Part shown: in pieces, positions 55,060 through 63,113 of the stretch | Layout: each line of letters opens with the position of its first letter | How positions within the stretch are numbered: position 1 is the stretch's first letter | Position numbers and translations under genes: made by a program | DNA from: Halomontanus rarus | GTDB taxonomy: Archaea > Halobacteriota > Halobacteria > Halobacteriales > Natrialbaceae | Direction of reading: 5' to 3' | Assembly (NCBI RefSeq): GCF_017357405.1 | Contig: NZ_CP071597.1 | Location: forward strand, 1,054,001 to 1,118,000 | Length of the DNA stretch: 64,000 bases | Notes under the pieces: model-generated | The model's input: only the letters and a program-made list of their open reading frames with translations | Told to the model about the DNA's origin: nothing | The model's database searches: none

Positions 55060-55557
55060 TCAGAGCAGGAACGTCTCGTGGCGTTCACCCAGATCCAAAA
55101 AGGAGTCGGCCGCTTCGACCAGTTCCTCCGCGGTTGAGGACTCGAACGCCATCACTTCGACGCGGACGCCCTCGTGACGGAGGTGCGAACACAGCCGGGA
55201 GAAGTCGCCGTCACCGGTACAGAGCACGAGCGTGTCGATGTGGTTCGCGAGCGTCACCGCGTCGAGGCTCATGCCGACGTCCCAGTCGGCCTTCTTGGTG
55301 CCGTCGGAGAAGCGCTTGATGTCCTTGATCTTCGTCTCGAAGCCGATATCGACCAGCGCATCGAAGAAACTCTCCTCCTCGGGCGACTCCGCGCGGATCA
55401 CGTACGCGATCGCGCGGGTGAGCTGGCGGTCCTGTACCGCCTTCTCGAGAAGCGAGGAGTAGTCGATATTCCGACTGTAGATGCTCTGAGCGGTGTGATA
55501 GAGGTTTTGCGCGTCCACGAGGACGGCGACGCGCTGCCCCGGGTGAATGTCCGTCAT
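55060..55557 (-). CDS. NYN-domain protein (LabA/DUF88-like putative RNase)
   Basis: 165 aa. NYN/PIN-like nuclease fold: VAVLVDAQNLYHTA near 9-22 with first Asp, ADWDVGMSLDAV near 95, TLVLCTGDGDFSRL near 113 with paired Asp, and a C-terminal helix. The three Asp clusters are the expected metal sites for RNA cleavage. Located between the PUA-domain gene and htpX on the same strand; function in the cell unknown. Confidence 0.88.
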   Translation of the reverse strand: MTDIHPGQRVAVLVDAQNLYHTAQSIYSRNIDYSSLLEKAVQDRQLTRAIAYVIRAESPEEESFFDALVDIGFETKIKDIKRFSDGTKKADWDVGMSLDAVTLANHIDTLVLCTGDGDFSRLCSHLRHEGVRVEVMAFESSTAEELVEAADSFLDLGERHETFLL

Positions 55558-55628
55558 GGACTAGCGTGTGCGCGCAAGGCCCAAAACCGCTTCCCCTCGC
55601 ACTCGAGTGAAAAAAGCGATCGAACCGA

Positions 55629-56453
55629 TCAGCTGCGGAGTTTCTGAATGCGCTTTTCCGTCGACGGGTGGGTCGCGAACAGCTTCGCCAGCAGCGATTT
55701 GTCCGCGTTGAAGATACACAGTGCGTTCACGCTGTCGTTGACCCTCGGTTCTCGACCTTCGGATCCCCGGGAGATCTTCTCGAGTGCGCGCGCGAGCGGG
55801 TCGCCGCTCCCGATGGCCTTTCGGGCGTCGTCGTCGGCGACGTACTCGCGGTAGCGGCTGATCGCGAGGACGAAGATCATCACGAACATCTGGGCGACAC
55901 TCGAGAGGATCCAGCCGACGATGAATCCGCCGGGGTTGTTGTCGCCGGCGAACATGTACACGAAGTAGGTGACCATCCCGACCATCGAGGCGATGGAACT
56001 CCCGATGACCATCGTGATGACGTCGCGGTTCTTGATGTGGGCGAGTTCGTGGGCGATGACGCCCTCGAGTTCGTCGCGGCTGAGCAGGGACATGAGCTCC
56101 GTCGAGACGACGACGACGCCCTTGCCCTTCCGGCCGGTCGCGAAGGCGTTCGGGACGCCCATCTGCATGACCATCAGCCGGGGTTTCTCGATTCCCATGT
56201 CGCGGCTGAGCGATTCGGTCATGTGGTGAATCTCCTGGTACTGGCCCTCTTCGGGCATGTCTTCGGCGCCCCTCGTCGCCGACCACGTGCCGATCTTGTA
56301 CTGGATGAACGGCAAGGCCAGCAAGCCGAGCAGGACCAGCGGCCACGCACCGGTGCCGAACGTCGCCAGCCCGAACGCCCCCACGAGCATGTAGAAGGCG
56401 AACAGGATCGAGCCGACGACCGCCATTCGTACTTTCAATCCGAAGTGTTCCAT
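55629..56453 (-). CDS. htpX: Membrane zinc protease HtpX (M48)
   Basis: 274 aa from ATG 56453; TATA box TTTTATAC about 28 bases upstream supports it. Two N-terminal helices (7-55), zinc motif HELAHIKNRD near 140, two further helices (150-200), and the third ligand Glu in ISRYREYVADDDARK near 212. Degrades damaged membrane proteins with its active site facing the cytoplasm. Length normal. Confidence 0.93.
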   Translation of the reverse strand: MEHFGLKVRMAVVGSILFAFYMLVGAFGLATFGTGAWPLVLLGLLALPFIQYKIGTWSATRGAEDMPEEGQYQEIHHMTESLSRDMGIEKPRLMVMQMGVPNAFATGRKGKGVVVVSTELMSLLSRDELEGVIAHELAHIKNRDVITMVIGSSIASMVGMVTYFVYMFAGDNNPGGFIVGWILSSVAQMFVMIFVLAISRYREYVADDDARKAIGSGDPLARALEKISRGSEGREPRVNDSVNALCIFNADKSLLAKLFATHPSTEKRIQKLRS

Positions 56454-56476
56454 GGACGCTGGTAAGCAATCCGGAA

Positions 56477-56487
56477 GTATAAAAGAC
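56477..56487 (-). promoter_or_regulatory. TATA box of htpX
   Basis: CTTTTATAC on the minus strand, centred 28 bases before ATG 56453, predicts a leaderless mRNA. Confidence 0.6.
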
Positions 56488-56645
56488 GCGGGATGTCGTG
56501 CGATGCGTTCACACACGCATTCCGAACGGAATCGACGGAAGAGCGACGAAAGACACAACCGATAAGTTCCTCGAGAACACCCTCTCTCGTATGCGTCGCG
56601 TCGCTCCCACGCCGACTCGAGTTGTCGTGAGCGGCGCCGCCCCCT

Positions 56646-56659
56646 TTTCGACGTCGAAA
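56646..56659. repeat. 14-bp palindrome
   Basis: TTTCGACGTCGAAA is perfectly self-complementary and is followed by an A-rich stretch; position between htpX and dapA fits an operator. Confidence 0.5.
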
Positions 56660-56833
56660 CCGAAATCGAAAAAACGCCCGTAACGAGCGCTCGCTGCGAG
56701 ACTGGCACCCTCGTTTCGGGCGCGGTTTCGAGCCGGTCGGTATCCTCTCTACCGTACCGGACCGTATCGTACTTCACACGCGACCGCTAGTTGACGACCA
56801 ACAACGACCAGCGAGCAGACGACCACCCAACAC

Positions 56834-57814
56834 ATGACAGCAAACACCGACACCGACTCCGACACCACCTCCGACATCGACTTCACCGGCGTCTTCCCCG
56901 CGATGACGACGCCGTTCACCGACGACGAACGCATCGACTTCGATCGACTCCAGACCGACGCCCAGCGACTCGAGCGGGCGGGCGTCGACGGGCTCGTCCC
57001 CGTCGGCTCCACCGGCGAATCGGCGACGCTAACCCACGACGAACACGTCCGCGTCGTCGAGGCGGTCATCGAGGCCGTCTCCGACGTCCCGGTCATCGCC
57101 GGCACCGGCTCGAACAACACCCGTGAGGCCCTCGAGCTCTCCGAGCGCGCCGCCGAGGCCGGCGCCGACGGGTTGCTCCTCATCTCGCCGTACTACAACA
57201 AACCCGAACAGCGCGGCTTCCTCGAGCACTACCGGACGATCGCCGACGCGGTCGACCTCCCGCAGATCGTCTACAACGTCCCCTCGCGGACGGGCCAGAA
57301 CATCGAACCCGACACGGCCGTCGAACTCGCGAGTCACGAGAACATCGCGGGCTACAAGGCCGCCAGCGGCGACCTCGCCCAGATCAGCGAGGTCGTCGAG
57401 CGCACACGCGAGGAGGACTTCGCGGTGCTCTCCGGCGACGACCCGCTCACCCTGCCGATGATTTCCGTGGGCGCGACCGGAACCATCAGCGTCGTCGCGA
57501 ACGTCGAACCCGAGCGAACGTGCGCGATGGTCGGCGCGGCGCTCGAGGGCGACTACGAGTTCGCCCGCGAACTCCACCACGAACTAGGCGAACTCGTCAG
57601 GACGCTGTTCGTCGAGACCAATCCGATCCCCGTGAAGGAGGCGATGGCGATCCGGACCGGCGCGTCGCCGGAGCTCCGTCCACCGCTGACCCGACTCTCC
57701 GAGGAATACCGTGACGAGGTCGAGGCCGTCCTCGCGGACCTCGAGTCCGAGTCGGCGGTCGCCGGAAGCGAGGGGGAAACCGAGACGGGGGCCGGAACGG
57801 GGGCCGACCGATGA
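56834..57814 (+). CDS. dapA: 4-hydroxy-tetrahydrodipicolinate synthase
   Basis: First committed step of the diaminopimelate pathway to lysine: joins pyruvate and aspartate semialdehyde. 326 aa, TIM barrel. GSTGES near 59 (usual GTTGE), LLISPYYNKP near 115 with the conserved Tyr, Schiff-base Lys in NIAGYKAASGD near 176. The C-terminus carries an acidic Ser/Glu/Gly tail. The stop overlaps the dapB start by 4 bases. Confidence 0.94.
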   Translation: MTANTDTDSDTTSDIDFTGVFPAMTTPFTDDERIDFDRLQTDAQRLERAGVDGLVPVGSTGESATLTHDEHVRVVEAVIEAVSDVPVIAGTGSNNTREALELSERAAEAGADGLLLISPYYNKPEQRGFLEHYRTIADAVDLPQIVYNVPSRTGQNIEPDTAVELASHENIAGYKAASGDLAQISEVVERTREEDFAVLSGDDPLTLPMISVGATGTISVVANVEPERTCAMVGAALEGDYEFARELHHELGELVRTLFVETNPIPVKEAMAIRTGASPELRPPLTRLSEEYRDEVEAVLADLESESAVAGSEGETETGAGTGADR

Positions 57815-58581
57815 CGATCCGCCTCGGCGTCACCGGTGCGACAGGCCGAATGGGCGGGGAAGTCCTCGCTGCCGCCGACGACCGTGCGGACTGCGAGGTC
57901 GTCCTCGCGGTCAGTCGGAGCGCCGACGACGGCAACTCGGTCGCGAACGTCGACCTCGAACCGGCCGACGAGTTCGAGACGCTCGTCGTCGACCGCGAGC
58001 CCAACGTCGTGATCGACTTCACCGGACCGGAGTCGGCCGTCGAGTACGCGGCCGCCTGTGCGGACGCCGGCGTCGCTCTGGTCACCGGAACGACCGGGTT
58101 CGACGAGGACCAACTCGAGCAGTTGCAGGCCGCCAGCGGCGAGATTCCCCTCCTGCACGCGCCGAACTTCGCTCGCGGCGTGCAGGCGCTGGTGAACGTC
58201 GTCGGGCGGGCGATTCAGAATTTACCGGGGTACGACGTCGAGGTCGTCGAGACCCACCACAACCAGAAGCGCGACGCGCCAAGCGGGACCGCGAACCGGC
58301 TACTCGAGGAGATCGAGGCCAACGGCGACTTCACCGGCCGCACGCACGGCCGAGAGGGCGAGGCCCCGCGCGAGGCGGGCGAGATCGGCGTCCACGCGCT
58401 CCGTGCCGGGAACGTCACCGGCGAACACGAGATCGTCATCGCGGACAACCACGAGGAACTCCGGCTCATCCACCGCGCCGAGGACCGCGGGGTCTTCGCC
58501 GCGGGCGCCCTCGACGCCGCCGTCTGGCTCGCCGACCGCGACCCCGGCAGCTACGAGTTCGCCGACGTCATCGCCGAGTGA
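57811..58581 (+). CDS. dapB: 4-hydroxy-tetrahydrodipicolinate reductase
   Basis: 256 aa. NAD(P)H-binding VTGATGRMGGEVL at 8-20, central GTTGFD near 93, and the DapB signature ETHHNQKRDAPSGTANRL near 150-167. Makes tetrahydrodipicolinate for DapD. Second gene of the dapAB pair; 54 bases before dapD. Confidence 0.94.
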   Translation: MTIRLGVTGATGRMGGEVLAAADDRADCEVVLAVSRSADDGNSVANVDLEPADEFETLVVDREPNVVIDFTGPESAVEYAAACADAGVALVTGTTGFDEDQLEQLQAASGEIPLLHAPNFARGVQALVNVVGRAIQNLPGYDVEVVETHHNQKRDAPSGTANRLLEEIEANGDFTGRTHGREGEAPREAGEIGVHALRAGNVTGEHEIVIADNHEELRLIHRAEDRGVFAAGALDAAVWLADRDPGSYEFADVIAE

Positions 58582-58596
58582 GCACAGAAGGGATGG

Positions 58597-58606
58597 AATT
58601 TTAGCG
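58597..58606 (+). promoter_or_regulatory. TATA-like box before dapD
   Basis: GAATTTTAGC lies about 35 bases before ATG 58636 and suggests dapD can be transcribed separately from dapAB. Confidence 0.4.
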
Positions 58607-58635
58607 TTGCACTCGCCATCTCCGGACAGACGACA

Positions 58636-59472
58636 ATGAGCGCACTCGAGACCGACGTCACCGACCTGTGGGACCGCAAACAGAACGGCGAACTCGACGC
58701 CGACTCGGCGGGCGAGGACGAACTCGTCACGTTAGACGAGTTCCTCAACGTCCTCGAGGCCGGCGAGGTTCGCGCAGCCGAACCGCGAAACGGCACGTGG
58801 GAGGCCAACGAGTGGGTCAAACAGGGCATTCTCCTCAACTTCGGCCTGCGCGAGACGAAAGCCAGGGAGTACGGCGGCGTCACCTACAACGACGTCCTGC
58901 CGCTTTCGGACACGAGCGACTACGGCGACCGCGGATCGCGAAACACCCCCGACGGGACCGTCGTCCGACAGGGCGCTCACGTCGGCTCGGATTGCATCCT
59001 GATGAGCCCCGCGTTCGTCAACATCGGCGCGTACGTCGGTGACGGCACGCTCGTGGACTCCTGTGACACCGTCGGCTCCTGCGCCCAGATCGGCGCGAAC
59101 GTCAAACTCGGCGCGAACACCCTCATCGGAGGAGTGCTGGAACCGGTCGAGAACGCGCCGGTCGTCGTCGAAGACAACGTCTCGCTGGGCGCTGGCTGTC
59201 GCGTGACCTCCGGCTTCGTCGTCGGGGAGAACAGCGTCGTCGGCGAGAACACCCTCCTCACGCCGCGAATCCCGGTCTACGACCTCGTCGAGGAGGAAAT
59301 CGTCTACGGCGAACTGCCGGCGAACCGCCGCGCGTTCACGCGGTTCGTCGAATCCTCCGTCAGCGACCACGACCTCTTCGAGGGCGGGGCCTACAAGCCC
59401 GCCGTCGTCGCGACCGATCTGGCCGAGGAGACGCTCGAAGCGACCGAGCGCGAGGACGCGCTGCGGGAGTGA
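58636..59472 (+). CDS. dapD: Tetrahydrodipicolinate N-succinyltransferase
   Basis: 278 aa. N-terminal helical region, then left-handed beta-helix of hexapeptide repeats about residues 105-230 (GAHVGSDC, PAFVNIGAYVGDGTLVDSC, VGSCAQIGANVKLGANT). It commits the pathway to the succinylase branch, in agreement with the succinyl-diaminopimelate desuccinylase-like gene downstream. Followed on the opposite strand by a hydrolase that separates it from lysA. Confidence 0.93.
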   Translation: MSALETDVTDLWDRKQNGELDADSAGEDELVTLDEFLNVLEAGEVRAAEPRNGTWEANEWVKQGILLNFGLRETKAREYGGVTYNDVLPLSDTSDYGDRGSRNTPDGTVVRQGAHVGSDCILMSPAFVNIGAYVGDGTLVDSCDTVGSCAQIGANVKLGANTLIGGVLEPVENAPVVVEDNVSLGAGCRVTSGFVVGENSVVGENTLLTPRIPVYDLVEEEIVYGELPANRRAFTRFVESSVSDHDLFEGGAYKPAVVATDLAEETLEATEREDALRE

Positions 59473-59520
59473 GGTGATCGCGGAGGAACTGTCAGCGGCG
59501 AGCCGCCAGCTCACGATTTC

Positions 59521-60318
59521 TTACAGGGATTCGACGAAGTCACTCAGCACTCGGTTGAACCGGTCCGGTTGCTCGACGGTGAGGCAGTGTCCGCTTTCCT
59601 CGAACAGTTCGAACCTGGCGTCCGGGATCAGGTCCGCGGCGTACTCGACGGATTCAACGTTTCGCCACTTCTCGTCGGCTCCGGCGCACACGAGCGTCGG
59701 AACGTCGATTTCGGTGAGCACGGCTCGGTAATCACAGAGCAACTCCAGAAGCATCGCCCCCTTGATCGATGGGGGTGTTCGTGACCCCTCGTCGAGCATC
59801 ATGGTTCGCAGCACTCGAGACGGAGGTTCTTTGAGCAGCGCCTCGGTCTGGCGTTCGATGAGGTCGAACGGGTCTGCCTGGATGCTGCGGAGGGTCTCCG
59901 CGAGTCCGTCGACATCGTACGATCCGTAGTCGTAGTCGTCGCGCCGCATCGGCGAGGGCTCCATGTCGATGTCAACCAGCGCTCGCACTCGATCACTGCC
60001 GAACTGATCGAAATACTCCCACGAGACGATCGCGCCCATCGACCAGCCGACGATGACGGCGTCCTCGATCTCGAGGTGGTCGAGAACGACGTGTAGATCG
60101 CGGGCGTGCTGGGCCAATGTGTGTCCCAGTTCCGTCTTTGCCGATCGACCGTGGCCCCTGAAATCGAACGCCACTGTCCGATACTCGTCCGAAAGACCCG
60201 TCAACTGCGGCTCGAAGTACCGACAGCCCGCCCACGCCCCGTGGAGAAAGACGAGTGGATCGCCCTCGCCGTGTTCTTCGTAATAGATGTCTGCACCGTT
60301 GCACTGGACGACTGGCAT
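59521..60318 (-). CDS. Alpha/beta hydrolase, antisense within lysine cluster
   Basis: 265 aa from ATG 60318; the 155 extra upstream codons are Arg/Ser-rich and look non-coding. Alpha/beta hydrolase: VFLHGAWAG near 24, nucleophile elbow IVGWSMGAI near 90, Asp region VCAGADEKWRN near 210, His in FEESGHCLTVEQP near 235. Resembles the proline-iminopeptidase/haloperoxidase-like group. It interrupts the dap/lys gene order on the opposite strand, suggesting insertion after the cluster formed. Confidence 0.88.
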   Translation of the reverse strand: MPVVQCNGADIYYEEHGEGDPLVFLHGAWAGCRYFEPQLTGLSDEYRTVAFDFRGHGRSAKTELGHTLAQHARDLHVVLDHLEIEDAVIVGWSMGAIVSWEYFDQFGSDRVRALVDIDMEPSPMRRDDYDYGSYDVDGLAETLRSIQADPFDLIERQTEALLKEPPSRVLRTMMLDEGSRTPPSIKGAMLLELLCDYRAVLTEIDVPTLVCAGADEKWRNVESVEYAADLIPDARFELFEESGHCLTVEQPDRFNRVLSDFVESL

Positions 60319-60661
60319 AGCAGTGCTCGTACGTTGCCCCGATCCATAATCCCACAGCACACCGCGTCTGAAGGAGGGCAGACGACCACTGTCCCGCGGC
60401 TGGTGTGGTCTCTCGCCTGTGTAGCACGACGTCTCGAGGGATCGACCGTCTCGTCCGAGAAAAACGAGCGAGGCCAATGAATGGTGCAAGCGTGACACCT
60501 TTCGGAGGGATCGCCGGTCGGAGCGCATCCGGCTGATTTCGTCGAACGAATGGCGGTCGCGGTGACGAGCGTGTGGCGATCGATCACAGCAGTCGCCGAC
60601 GACACTGACTGTACCACCCGAACCAACAGATTCAATCCCCGCAGTTACGTCGAGTCGCACA
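60319..60661. other. 343-base divergent region before lysA
   Basis: Between the hydrolase start and the lysA start. Must hold both promoters, but no box stands out beyond ordinary AT-rich spots. No gene is supported: the frames are Arg-rich shadows. Confidence 0.4.
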
Positions 60662-61927
60662 ATGACCGACCTCGCCGACTCGCCGCTCGTTCGGCGCCTC
60701 GCCGACTGGGACGACGACCGCCTCGAGTCCCTCGCGACCGAGTACGACACGCCGCTGTACGTGATGGACCTCGACCGCGTCAAGGAGAACTACGCGCGCT
60801 TTTCGGCCGCGTTCCCCGACGCTCACGTGATGTACGCGGCGAAAGCCCACACCGGGAAGGCGGTTCTCGAGGCCGTCCTCGAGGCCGGCGGTGACATCGA
60901 GTGTGCGGCCTGGGGCGAACTCCAGCGTTCGATCGACGCGGGCGCGGACCCGAACACCTTGCAGTACACGGCGGTGAACCCGCCGGATCACGACCTCGAC
61001 TACGCCGCGGAACTCGGTGCCGACTATCCCGGCCTGACGATCACCATCGGTGCGACGGACACCCTCGACCGCCTGCAGGAGCGCGGCTACGACGGCCGGA
61101 TCGCCATCCGGATCAACCCCGGCATCGGAACTGGCCACCACGAGAAAGTCGCCACCGGTGCCGACGCGAAGTTCGGAATTCCCTACGAGGAAGTGCCCGC
61201 GGTCGCCGACCGCGTCCGCGAGGAGTTCGACCTCGTCGGCATTCACGCACACGCCGGCAGCGGCGTCCTCACCGACGACCTCGAGGATCACTGCCGCGCG
61301 ATTTCCCGCGTCGGCGAGATGGCCCGCCGCGTCGGCGACGGGGACCTCGAGTTCGTCGACGTCGGCGGCGGCTACGGCGTACCCTACCGCGAGGACGAGG
61401 AGCCGTTAGACCTCGAGCGAACGTCCGACATGGTCCGCGAGGCGGTCGGCGACCTCGACGCGACGCTGAAACTCGAGCCGGGCCGGTACGTCGTCGCCGA
61501 CGCGGGGCTCATCTTGAGCACCGTCAACACGATCAAGGAGGCCCCTGACACGACCGTCGTCGGCATCGACGCGAGCCTGGCGACGCTGATCCGGCCGGCG
61601 ATGTTCGGCTCTTACCATCCGATGTACAACGTCAGCGCGCCCGACCGCGAGCCCCATCCAGTCACCGTCGGCGGCCCGGTCTGTACCAGCGCTGACGTCT
61701 TCGCTCACGACCGGCCGATCGCCCGTCCGGAGCGCGAGGACGTGATCGCCATCGGCAACGCCGGCTCCTACGGCTACGAACTCGCCAGCCAGTTCCACTC
61801 CCAGCCGCGACCGGCGGAGGTCGCCATCGAGGACGGTGACAGTCGTGTGGTTCGGCGCCGAGAGTCGCTCGAGGACGTCACTCGAGTCGAACGAGAGGCG
61901 AGCGCAGACGCGGATCGCGAGCGATGA
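60662..61927 (+). CDS. lysA: Diaminopimelate decarboxylase
   Basis: Final step to lysine. 421 aa, alanine-racemase-like PLP barrel. PLP Lys in VMYAAKAHTGKAVL near 60; HAHAGSGV near 195; glycine-rich VGGGYGVPY near 235; C-terminal GPVCTSADVF near 335 and GSYGYELASQF near 365. The acidic C-terminal tail overlaps the dapE start by 4 bases. It lies beyond the antisense hydrolase from dapABD. Confidence 0.94.
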   Translation: MTDLADSPLVRRLADWDDDRLESLATEYDTPLYVMDLDRVKENYARFSAAFPDAHVMYAAKAHTGKAVLEAVLEAGGDIECAAWGELQRSIDAGADPNTLQYTAVNPPDHDLDYAAELGADYPGLTITIGATDTLDRLQERGYDGRIAIRINPGIGTGHHEKVATGADAKFGIPYEEVPAVADRVREEFDLVGIHAHAGSGVLTDDLEDHCRAISRVGEMARRVGDGDLEFVDVGGGYGVPYREDEEPLDLERTSDMVREAVGDLDATLKLEPGRYVVADAGLILSTVNTIKEAPDTTVVGIDASLATLIRPAMFGSYHPMYNVSAPDREPHPVTVGGPVCTSADVFAHDRPIARPEREDVIAIGNAGSYGYELASQFHSQPRPAEVAIEDGDSRVVRRRESLEDVTRVEREASADADRER

Positions 61928-63030
61928 CGTTCCAGTTCGACCTCGAACGGTTTCACGCGGACGCCGTTCGGACGCCCTCACACCACGACGAGGGCGTCGA
62001 CGAGATGCGCGAACTCCTCCTCGAGACGCTCCGAGATGCCGGTCACGAACCGCGAGTCGACGAACTCGGGAACGTGCTGGCAGTTCGCGGCGGTGACGAG
62101 AGCGATCCCAACGACACCGGCGGCCCCCACCTCGTGCTCAACACCCACATCGACACGGTGGCACCCCACGTCCCGTACGAACGCGACGGTGGTGTCGTCC
62201 GTGGACGCGGTGCCTGCGACGCCAAAGGACCGCTGGCGGCACTGCTGTCGGCGTTCTGCCGCGTCGAACCGACCGACGGCCGACTCACGCTCGCGATCAC
62301 TTCCGACGAGGAGACCCTCCAGACGGGCGCCGCCCACCTCCGAGACACGCTCTCGGCCGACGGCTACATCGTCGGCGAACCGACCGACCTCGACGTCTGT
62401 ATCGCCGCTCGAGGCCAGTGCGAGGGGACCGTCACCGTCCAGGGAGAGAGCGGCCACGCCGCCAGCGTTCCCGCCGAGACCAACGCCGTCTACGCGACCG
62501 CTCGCGTGCTGGCAGCCCTCGAGCGCTACGACGAGGACGCCGGTCCGGACGCGGATCCGGTCCTCGGCGCGCCGAAACTGACGGCGACGATACTCGAGGG
62601 CGGGGAGGCGTCGAATCGAGTACCGGGGCGGTGTCGAGTGACGTTCGACAGGCGGTCGGTCCCGCCGGAGACGAGCGACTCGTTTCGGACGACGCTGCAG
62701 GAGTACCTCGAGCGGGCGGTCTCCGACGTCGATCTCGAGGTCGACCTCGTCCGACCGGACACGCCGTTTCCCGACGCGTTCGTGACCAACGCGGACGACG
62801 ACCTCGTCGAGGTACTGCAGGCGGCCAGCGGCGGCGACGTCCGAGCGTTCGGGGCGGCGACCGAGGCGTCCTACTTCGCGACGGACGCACCGACGGTCGT
62901 CTTCGGACCGGGCGTCCTCGCCGACGACGAGGGAGCGGTCGCCCACGCCGAACGCGAGTACGTGCGACTCGAGGACGTCGAACGCGCGGCCGACGCGGTC
63001 ACCGAGGCGGTTCGGTCGATCGTTAGCTGA
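61924..63030 (+). CDS. dapE: M20 peptidase, succinyl-diaminopimelate desuccinylase-like
   Basis: 368 aa. Zinc site: His in LNTHIDTVAPH near 75, bridging Asp in VVRGRGACDAKGPLAALL near 95-110, Glu pair in ITSDEETLQTGA near 125. Dimerisation domain around 175-285 with ARGQCEGTVTVQGESGHAAS near 165. Position after lysA and the presence of dapD make DapE activity likely, though ArgE or LysK specificity cannot be ruled out from motifs alone. Confidence 0.9.
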   Translation: MTFQFDLERFHADAVRTPSHHDEGVDEMRELLLETLRDAGHEPRVDELGNVLAVRGGDESDPNDTGGPHLVLNTHIDTVAPHVPYERDGGVVRGRGACDAKGPLAALLSAFCRVEPTDGRLTLAITSDEETLQTGAAHLRDTLSADGYIVGEPTDLDVCIAARGQCEGTVTVQGESGHAASVPAETNAVYATARVLAALERYDEDAGPDADPVLGAPKLTATILEGGEASNRVPGRCRVTFDRRSVPPETSDSFRTTLQEYLERAVSDVDLEVDLVRPDTPFPDAFVTNADDDLVEVLQAASGGDVRAFGAATEASYFATDAPTVVFGPGVLADDEGAVAHAEREYVRLEDVERAADAVTEAVRSIVS

Positions 63031-63113
63031 CGCTGTCCGTCGAACTGTCGATCTTTCGGAGTCGGCGTTCTCTCCCGTCCTGTCCCTTATCGTACTGCAC
63101 TGCACTACACTCG

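Larger units (their letters stand above)
56454..56833. other. 380-base divergent region between htpX and dapA
   Basis: Contains the htpX promoter (56477-56487) and presumably the dapA promoter. A 14-bp perfect palindrome TTTCGACGTCGAAA lies at 56646-56659, about 175 bases before dapA, a possible regulator site. No gene supported; a 61-codon plus-strand frame has poor composition. Confidence 0.5.

Noticed and set aside
60319..60783. 155-residue N-terminal extension of the hydrolase at 59521
   Set aside because: Ser/Arg-rich, unrelated to hydrolases, and runs into the lysA coding region.
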